Assembly: GCF_900103505.1 (NCBI RefSeq)
Contig: NZ_FNIA01000009.1
Coordinates: 102,042 to 166,041, forward strand
Length of the DNA stretch: 64,000 nt
Reading direction: 5' to 3'
Source of the DNA: Haloarchaeobius iranensis
GTDB taxonomy: Archaea; Halobacteriota; Halobacteria; Halobacteriales; Natrialbaceae
Below the pieces are notes generated by a model, which saw nothing but the letters and a program-made list of their open reading frames with translations, was not told the origin of the DNA and ran no database searches. Each line of letters starts with the position of its first letter. Positions within the stretch are counted from its first letter, which is position 1. Below are positions 59,061-64,000 of this stretch, one piece after another. The translations under genes were made by a program, and so were the position numbers.

Positions 59061-59422
59061 TCGTGTCCCTCCCCACCGGCAGCGACCGGCTGCCGGGCGT
59101 TTCCGTGTGTCGAGTGTGATGTCGTTTGCATCGTTCGTAGACGAAGTTTCGTTACTGTTGCACCCGTCATAAATGGACAGGTTACGGTTCGTTTGTCCTA
59201 CTACAAGTCCGGTTGTACTCGCAGCGTTGCCACTGTGGCAAGATGCTCCGATTCCCCGAGCCACGGCTGTCTGTGGCTACGCGCAGAGCTACGATGTACG
59301 CATCTATAACCCCACGGAAACCGGAGTGAAAGTGAAACCACGGTGAAACGACGAGGGGGGCCGGTCGCGGCCCAACTAGTTTCGCCCGCATCCTTATGCC
59401 GCCACGGAGTGTCGGCCCGGGT
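59061..59422. promoter_or_regulatory. Regulatory region between nrdJ and the small membrane protein gene
   Basis: 362 bases without a gene. For nrdJ: a TATA element CATTTATG (minus strand, 59168-59175) and a perfect 7-bp hairpin CCGGCAG...CTGCCGG (59076-59096) just upstream of the ATG. Further right are a perfect palindrome TTGCCAC-T-GTGGCAA (59227-59241) and an inverted repeat AGCCAC-8-GTGGCT (59259-59278), sharing the GCCAC/GTGGC half-site. Three GTGAAA copies lie at about 59327-59346. I find no recognisable cobalamin-riboswitch B12 box. Confidence 0.55.
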
Positions 59423-59662
59423 ATGGTAGACGCCTTGCCCCTGCTCCCGCTCCAGTCGACGGTCGAACTCGTCGGCGCGGCGGTGCTGCTGGTCGTCGCG
59501 CTCGTTGTCATCTTCAAGGTCATCCGACTCGCCTACAGCATCGCGGTGAAGATAATCGTCATCGCCATCGCGGCGCTCATCGTGCTCTACGCGCTCGCGC
59601 TCGCCGGCATCAACCCGATCGGGCTCCCGACGGCGGTCGCGCCCGCACTCTTCGGCTTCTGA
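59423..59662 (+). CDS. Small hydrophobic membrane protein
   Basis: 79 residues with two transmembrane segments: about 13-31 (VELVGAAVLLVVALVVIF) and about 42-62 (VKIIVIAIAALIVLYALAL). N- and C-termini are short. Family not recognised; possibly a transport or holin-like protein, but no support beyond hydrophobicity. ATG at 59423 follows GGGT. Paired inverted repeats lie 145-196 bases upstream. Confidence 0.62.
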   Translation: MVDALPLLPLQSTVELVGAAVLLVVALVVIFKVIRLAYSIAVKIIVIAIAALIVLYALALAGINPIGLPTAVAPALFGF

Positions 59663-59687
59663 CGTATCTGACAGCCCGGTGGCGCGG

Positions 59688-60317
59688 TCAGGCACCGCAC
59701 GCGTCGGTGACGCGGTCGAGGAAGTTGTCGACGACGTCGTGGCCCTTCCCCGTGAGCACCGACTCCGGGTGGAACTGCACGCACTCGATCGGGTGCTCGC
59801 GGTGCCGCACGCCCATGACCAGCTGTTCAGTGCTATCCGCACCCGCGTGGTCCGCCGTCGCGGTCACCGCGAAGCAGTCGGGCACCGTCTCGGCGACCAG
59901 CGAGTGGTAGCGGCCCGCCGAGAACCCCTGCTCGATGCCCGCGAAGACGCCCGCGCCGTCGTGGTCGATGGGCCACGCCTTCCCGTGGACCGGCTCCGGG
60001 GCGCGCCCGACGGTCCCGCCGTAGGCGAAGACGGCGGCCTCCAGCCCGAGGCAGACACCGAACGTCGGCACCCCGGGGCTCACCTCGCGGAACACGTCGG
60101 GCGTGACGCCCACGTCGCGTTCGTTCTTCGGGTGCCCCGGTCCCGGCGAGACGACGATTGCGTCGGGGTCGAACGCCCGCACCTCGTCGAGACTCGCGGT
60201 GTTTCGCAGCACCAGCGTCTCGGGGTCGCCGCCCGCGTCCAGCAGCGACGACTCGACGTACTCCACGAGGTTGTACGTGAACGAGTCGAAGTTGTCGACG
60301 AACAGCACGCGGGTCAT
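59688..60317 (-). CDS. trpG: Anthranilate synthase component II (glutamine amidotransferase)
   Basis: 209 residues. Class I glutamine amidotransferase: supplies ammonia to TrpE. Catalytic Cys in FGVCLGLEAAVFA, His-Glu in CVQFHPESVLTGKG, oxyanion segment SPGPGHPKN. Last gene of trpDFEG; its ATG overlaps the trpE stop (ATGA). Haloarchaeal order trpD-trpF-trpE-trpG is maintained. Confidence 0.96.
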   Translation of the reverse strand: MTRVLFVDNFDSFTYNLVEYVESSLLDAGGDPETLVLRNTASLDEVRAFDPDAIVVSPGPGHPKNERDVGVTPDVFREVSPGVPTFGVCLGLEAAVFAYGGTVGRAPEPVHGKAWPIDHDGAGVFAGIEQGFSAGRYHSLVAETVPDCFAVTATADHAGADSTEQLVMGVRHREHPIECVQFHPESVLTGKGHDVVDNFLDRVTDACGA

Positions 60318-61924
60318 CGCGGCACCTCCGGGACGGGCTCGTCGGGTTCGCGCTCAACCCGCCGGAGCGCGGTCAGCACGCCGTCCATCTTGGACTCCGT
60401 CTCCTCGTACTCCGCCGTCGGGTCGCTGTCGGCGACGATGCCAGCGCCAGCACGGACGCGAACGCGGTCCTGGCCGTCCGCGGTCGCGCCGCGCTCGACC
60501 GTCGCGGTGCGGATGACGATGGCCACGTCGGCGTCGCCGGTCCACGAGTAGTAGCCGACGCCACCGCCGTAGAGCCCGCGGGGCTCGTCCTCCAGTGCGT
60601 CGATGATCTCCATCGCGCGGACCTTCGGCGCGCCCGTGAGCGTTCCGGCTGGGAACGCGGCGCGCGTCGCGTCGAACGCATCCGCATCCGCCGCCAGCGA
60701 GCCCGTCACGGTCGACTCGATGTGCTGGACGTGGCTGTACTTCAGGACGTTCATGAACTCCTCGACGCGGACGGTCCCCGGCTCGGAGACGCGGCGCACG
60801 TCGTTGCGTGCGAGGTCGACGAGCATCGTATGCTCGGCGCGCTCCTTCTCGTCGGCGAGCATCTCGCCCGCCAGCCGGCGGTCCTCGACAGGGCTGTCGC
60901 CCCGCCCGCAGGTGCCCGCGATGGGGTTCGAGGTGACGCGTCCCCCACCGACGGAGACGAGCGTCTCCGGGCTCGCGCCGACGACGTGGCGGTCGCCGTG
61001 GGCGAGCAGGTACATGTACGGCGACGGGTTCACGTCGCGGAGCGCGGCGTACAGCCCGAGCGGGTCGCAGTCGCCGACGAGCTCGCGGGTCCGGGAGACC
61101 ACGCCCTGGTAGATGTCGCCGTCGAGGACGTGCTCCTTCGCGTGCTCGACCGCGCGCTCGTACGACTCGCGCGAGCCAGCCGTCCCGTCGGTCCGGACGA
61201 AGCCGCCGGGGTCCGGGTCGGCGGCGGCCGCGAGCACACCGGCGACGTACTCGGCTTCGGCGACGAGCGAGTCGTACACTGCACCGGTGTCCTCGCCGTC
61301 GCGGACGACCGGCGTGACGACCAGGGTCACCTCGTCGGCGTGGTGGTCGAAGACGAGCGTCTTCGTCGTCAGGACGAACTCGGCGTCCGGCACGTCCGAG
61401 TCGGGACGCTCGAGACCGACCTCGTCGAGGAACAGGTCGTAGACGGACTCGTACCCGAGGAACCCGACGAGTCCCCCGCCGAGCTGCTGGCGCTCGGTGT
61501 CGGGGAAACCGACCGGTTCGGCGTCCGGCATCGCCGAGCGGAGCGTGTCGAGCGTGTCCTCGCCGTCCGGCGCGACGAGCCCGTCGTACCGCTCGTCGCA
61601 GACGTCGACCGTCGCCTCGTTGTCCGTGACGGTGACGACCGCGGCGGGGTCGTAGCCGACGAACGAGTAGCGTGCGTGGCGGTCGCCGTCGTCCGGCCGG
61701 AACGCGCCGTCGGGGTCGCTGGAGGCCGTCTTCTCCGCGCTCTCCAGCAGGAAGGAGTGCCCGGTCTCGCCAGACAGGGCGGCGTACGCGGCGAGCGGTG
61801 AACTGTCCACGTCGAGGGTCGTCTCCGCGCGGACGACCGCCGGGCGCTCGGCGGTGGCGGTGGCGTCGACGAGGTCACGGAAGGTGTCACGGTCGGGTGT
61901 CAGTGCAAAACCGGCGTCGTTCAT
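60314..61924 (-). CDS. trpE: Anthranilate synthase component I
   Basis: 536 residues. Converts chorismate and ammonia (or glutamine via TrpG) to anthranilate and pyruvate. The tryptophan feedback site motif is LLESAEK near residue 60. Catalytic blocks: GDIYQGVVSRTRE, PSPYMYLLAHGDRHVVGASPE, IAGTCGRG, DLARNDVRRV and FPAGTLTGAPKVRAME, then GIVADSDPTAEYEETE. All expected residues are present. Overlaps both neighbours by four bases. Confidence 0.97.
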   Translation of the reverse strand: MNDAGFALTPDRDTFRDLVDATATAERPAVVRAETTLDVDSSPLAAYAALSGETGHSFLLESAEKTASSDPDGAFRPDDGDRHARYSFVGYDPAAVVTVTDNEATVDVCDERYDGLVAPDGEDTLDTLRSAMPDAEPVGFPDTERQQLGGGLVGFLGYESVYDLFLDEVGLERPDSDVPDAEFVLTTKTLVFDHHADEVTLVVTPVVRDGEDTGAVYDSLVAEAEYVAGVLAAAADPDPGGFVRTDGTAGSRESYERAVEHAKEHVLDGDIYQGVVSRTRELVGDCDPLGLYAALRDVNPSPYMYLLAHGDRHVVGASPETLVSVGGGRVTSNPIAGTCGRGDSPVEDRRLAGEMLADEKERAEHTMLVDLARNDVRRVSEPGTVRVEEFMNVLKYSHVQHIESTVTGSLAADADAFDATRAAFPAGTLTGAPKVRAMEIIDALEDEPRGLYGGGVGYYSWTGDADVAIVIRTATVERGATADGQDRVRVRAGAGIVADSDPTAEYEETESKMDGVLTALRRVEREPDEPVPEVPR

Positions 61925-62598
61925 GGCTCCACCGTCGGCCGTTCGGCGGCCGACTCCCCGTCGGGGGTGGCCCGCCGCGCGGCGGCGACGAACGCGGCGA
62001 CCGCGTCGTGGTCCTTCACGCCGCTGCTCGCCTCGACGCCGCTGGCCACGTCCACGGCGAACGGGGCGACCGTCGTGACGGCCTCGGCGACGTTCCCGGG
62101 CGTGAGTCCGCCGGCGAGAATCACCGGCACGTCGAGGTCGGCGGTCGCCGCACGGGTGCGCGCCCAGTCGTGCGTCTCGCCGGTGCCGCCGCCGCCGTCC
62201 TCGCCGATTGAGTCCACGAGGAGCGCGTCGACCACGTCCACGTACCGCGCGGCGGTCTCGGGTGCGGCCGCGTCGACGCGCTTGATGACCCGGGCGTCGA
62301 CGCGCGAGCGGAGGTACGCCACGTCGCCCGGCGGCAGGTCGCTGTGTACCTGGACGGCGTCCGGCTCGACCCGTTCGACGAGGTCGGCGGCGCGGGCCGG
62401 CGCGTCGGGCATCGTCACGAGCACGGTCGTCACGAACGGCGGTGCGCGGGCGACGAGTTCGGCCGCACGCTCCGCGGAGATCTCCCGCGGCGTGTCGACC
62501 GGCACGTCGACGACGAAGCCGATGGCGTCAGCACCGGCCTCGACGGCGGCGTCGACGTCCGTCCCGCGGGTCAGCCCGCAGACCTTCACGCGGGTCAT
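61921..62598 (-). CDS. trpF: Phosphoribosylanthranilate isomerase
   Basis: 225 residues, TIM barrel. Catalyses the Amadori rearrangement of phosphoribosylanthranilate to CdRP. Catalytic Cys7 in KVCGLTR; phosphate loop ILAGGLTPGNVAEAV and VDVASGVEASSGVKD; catalytic Asp in LLVDSIGE. Length normal. Overlaps trpD and trpE by four bases, giving translational coupling across the operon. Confidence 0.96.
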   Translation of the reverse strand: MTRVKVCGLTRGTDVDAAVEAGADAIGFVVDVPVDTPREISAERAAELVARAPPFVTTVLVTMPDAPARAADLVERVEPDAVQVHSDLPPGDVAYLRSRVDARVIKRVDAAAPETAARYVDVVDALLVDSIGEDGGGGTGETHDWARTRAATADLDVPVILAGGLTPGNVAEAVTTVAPFAVDVASGVEASSGVKDHDAVAAFVAAARRATPDGESAAERPTVEP

Positions 62599-63599
62599 TG
62601 CGCGACCGCCGACTGGAGGTCCGCGAGGCGGTCGGCGGCGTCGCCCGACTCGATGGCCTCGTGCGCCCGGTCGATGCCCGCCTCGATGGTGTCGGCCTCG
62701 TCCGCGACGTAGATTGCAGCGCCGGCGTTCGCGAGGATGATGTCCCGCTTCGCCCCGGCCACGTCGCCGCGGAGGATGCCTTCGAGGTCGGCGGCGTTCT
62801 CCTCGGGCGAGCCACCGGCGACCGCGTCGACGGGCGCACGTTCCAGGCCAAGGGCTTCGGGCGTGAGCGTGTACTCCTCGACCTCGCTGCCGGTGACCTC
62901 GGCGACGACGGTCTCGTCGTGGATGGCGATCTCGTCCATACCGGAGCCGTGGACGACCAGTGCGCGCTCGACGTCCATCCGGGCCAGCGCCCGCGCGAGC
63001 ACGGGGACGAGGTCGGGGTCGTAGACACCGATGACCCGGGCGTCGGCCCCTGCGGGGTTCGTCAGCGGACCGAGCACGTTGAACACCGTCCGCATCCCGA
63101 GCTCCTGGCGGGGACCGATGACGGCCTTCATCGCGGGGTGGAACACGGTCGCGAGCATGAAGCCGATGCCGTCGTCCTCTATCTGGGCCTCGACGGCGGC
63201 GGGCTCCGCGGCCACGTCGACGCCGGCGACCTCCAGTACGTCCGCGCTGCCCGAGGACGAGGAGACGGAGTAGTTCCCGTGCTTGGCGATGGGGACGCCC
63301 GCGCCGCTGGCGACGAGCGCGCTCGTCGTCGAGACGTTGATCGTGTCGTAATCGTCACCGCCGGTGCCGACGATGTCGACCAGCGGCGACCGGTCCGGCG
63401 AGATGGTGCGTGCCGCGGCGTGCATCCCCTCGGCGAAGCCGGCGATCTCGGTCTCCGTCTCGCCCTTCACGCGGAGCGCCGTCAGCAGCGCGCCGATCTG
63501 GGCGTCGGTCGCGTCCTCGAAGATGTGGCCTGCGACCTCGCGGGCCTCGGTCTGTGTCAAGTTCTCCCCCTCGGTCACACGTTCGATGTAGCCTTGCAT
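62595..63599 (-). CDS. trpD: Anthranilate phosphoribosyltransferase
   Basis: 334 residues. Transfers the phosphoribosyl group of PRPP to anthranilate. PRPP-binding motif DIVGTGGDDYDTINVSTTSAL, substrate loop KHGNYSVSSSSGSADVLE, and FNVLGPLTNPAG are family signatures. First gene of trpDFEG. The ATG at 63599 is preceded by an AT-rich promoter with an 18-bp TGTACA-containing palindrome (63632-63649), and an IS6 element ends about 80 bases upstream. Confidence 0.96.
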   Translation of the reverse strand: MQGYIERVTEGENLTQTEAREVAGHIFEDATDAQIGALLTALRVKGETETEIAGFAEGMHAAARTISPDRSPLVDIVGTGGDDYDTINVSTTSALVASGAGVPIAKHGNYSVSSSSGSADVLEVAGVDVAAEPAAVEAQIEDDGIGFMLATVFHPAMKAVIGPRQELGMRTVFNVLGPLTNPAGADARVIGVYDPDLVPVLARALARMDVERALVVHGSGMDEIAIHDETVVAEVTGSEVEEYTLTPEALGLERAPVDAVAGGSPEENAADLEGILRGDVAGAKRDIILANAGAAIYVADEADTIEAGIDRAHEAIESGDAADRLADLQSAVAQ

Positions 63600-63631
63600 T
63601 GTAAGTCACCAATGTATGATTCAGTCTTACG

Positions 63632-63649
63632 ATGTACAAATTCGTACAT
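63632..63649. promoter_or_regulatory. 18-bp palindrome with TGTACA at trp operon promoter
   Basis: ATGTACAAATTCGTACAT is an inverted repeat with one mismatched pair, 33-50 bases upstream of the trpD ATG. It contains TGTACA, the core of the TRP box that archaeal TrpY recognises in Methanothermobacter. A TATA-like TTAAGT (minus strand, around 63651-63658) borders it, so the palindrome would cover the transcription start. A tryptophan-responsive repressor is inferred. Confidence 0.5.
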
Positions 63650-63677
63650 TGACTTAAGCGTGTCGTCACGGTCGCGT

Positions 63678-64000
63678 TCAGATTAGCTGATTCCATGCGA
63701 AGGCGAATGATTTGAGCCACTCGTCAGCAGTTTCAGCTTCGGCGTGACTGAAACAGTTCGAGAAAGCGTTAGTTCTGCGTTTTACCTCTCGAAAGACACG
63801 TTCGACGCTGTTGCGATTTCCGTGTTTCTCGTAGCGGAAATCGAGCCCGTGACGGTTGCAAGCGTCTTTCAGCGGCGTCGCACCGTCGACGAGAAACACG
63901 GCGTCATCGACGTCGTGTTTCTCGCGTAACTCCGAGAAGAACGCGTGCGCGAGCACGTTCGTCCGTGTCGGTTCAAGCTTTGTATGCAGTAATTCGTTGG
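63678..64000 (-). CDS. IS6-family transposase, C-terminal part (truncated by window edge)
   Basis: The frame continues to the right edge of the window (stop at 63678), so only the last 107 residues are seen: from NELLHTKLEPTRTN, through FLVDGATPLKDACNRHG with a catalytic Asp, to GNRNSVERVFREVKRRTNAF with the final Glu of the DDE triad, ending AFAWNQLI. Conserved order and spacing are those of the haloarchaeal IS6 branch. IS6 elements transpose by replicative cointegration. The codon bias is less GC-rich than the trp genes, consistent with transfer. Confidence 0.92.
   Translation of the reverse strand, partial: NELLHTKLEPTRTNVLAHAFFSELREKHDVDDAVFLVDGATPLKDACNRHGLDFRYEKHGNRNSVERVFREVKRRTNAFSNCFSHAEAETADEWLKSFAFAWNQLI
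63678..64000. mobile_element. IS6-family insertion sequence, left part
   Basis: Contains the transposase C-terminus. One element end must lie between about 63650 and 63678, within 80 bases of the trpD start, but I cannot fix the terminal inverted repeat because the other end is outside the window. The AT-rich DNA around 63600-63660 may belong to the trp promoter or to the element edge. Confidence 0.8.

Noticed and set aside
59061..59175. Cobalamin riboswitch upstream of nrdJ
   Set aside because: The leader has one clear hairpin but no B12-box-like conserved sequence and is too short for a full cobalamin aptamer.
59061..59264. N-terminal extension of NrdJ by 68 residues
   Set aside because: The extra frame has no credible start codon downstream of the TATA box and a composition unlike the protein; the ATG at 59060 gives the usual family start.
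1..64000. CRISPR array, prophage, rRNA operon or replication origin
   Set aside because: No regularly spaced repeats, phage structural genes, rRNA sequence or Orc1/Cdc6 gene with origin-type repeats is seen.

Overview
The window is chromosomal DNA of a haloarchaeon (class Halobacteria). The coding DNA is very GC-rich, the proteins are acidic and Asp/Glu-rich, and many genes begin 25-30 bases after a TTTATA-like box, as leaderless archaeal transcripts do. Diagnostic genes include a bacterioruberin cluster, archaeal DnaG, eIF5A, ribosomal protein S8e, an intron-bearing tRNA-Met, siroheme-decarboxylase haem genes, Tat lipoproteins and bacterio-opsin-activator-type regulators. Genus and species cannot be told from the window.

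Layout. 1-9000: an unidentified gene cut by the left edge, PEP carboxylase (ppc), a Bat-type PAS/GAF regulator, a YkgJ-type Fe/Zn cysteine-cluster protein, a Tat lipoprotein, a ZIP metal transporter and a short-chain dehydrogenase. 9226-12473: crtD-lyeJ-cruF, making C50 bacterioruberin from lycopene. 12477-24000: unknowns, a membrane HTH protein, DnaG, a GNAT, a DUF92 protein, a PAS histidine kinase, a divergent cis-prenyltransferase homologue, a four-gene DUF4129/DUF58 membrane operon without its usual MoxR ATPase, and full-length UppS. 24000-31300: cold-shock protein, DUF5778 protein, small membrane protein, GNAT, then ahbAB-sirC-hemA (tetrapyrrole/haem), a Tat-exported HExxH protein, pterin carbinolamine dehydratase, an LWR-salt protein and a universal stress protein. 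31400-44000: HAD hydrolase, two tandem MoeA paralogues, a GIDE-domain protein, Hsp20, a UbiB kinase, an aminotransferase, eIF5A-agmatinase, a KhtT/KhtU-like K+/H+ antiporter module and a DUF2240 protein. 44000-47800: S8e, a DUF5830 protein, and two low-complexity acidic proteins flanking an intron-containing elongator tRNA-Met. 47800-55000: the complete pstSCAB-phoU operon with a divergent AbrB-PhoU regulator. 55000-64000: a VTT membrane protein, a 43-residue zinc finger, class II ribonucleotide reductase, a small membrane protein, the trpDFEG operon, and at the right edge the C-terminal part of an IS6-family transposase inserted just upstream of trpD.

Functional links: ahbAB-sirC-hemA supply early and siroheme-dependent haem steps. 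Agmatinase beside eIF5A fits a proposed haloarchaeal hypusination route. The pst genes with two PhoU-type proteins form a phosphate uptake and signalling unit. trpDFEG carries out the first anthranilate steps of tryptophan synthesis.

Most of the window is core haloarchaeal chromosome and no wholly new multi-gene system is obvious. The best leads are regulatory and evolutionary: a perfect 10-bp inverted repeat over the leftmost promoter, a palindrome covering the ZIP transporter start, a TGTACA-containing palindrome at the trp promoter beside an IS6 copy, a hairpin leader and paired GCCAC/GTGGC repeats near nrdJ, a DNA hairpin inserted in-frame in ppc, and a cis-prenyltransferase homologue without the catalytic DGN motif.
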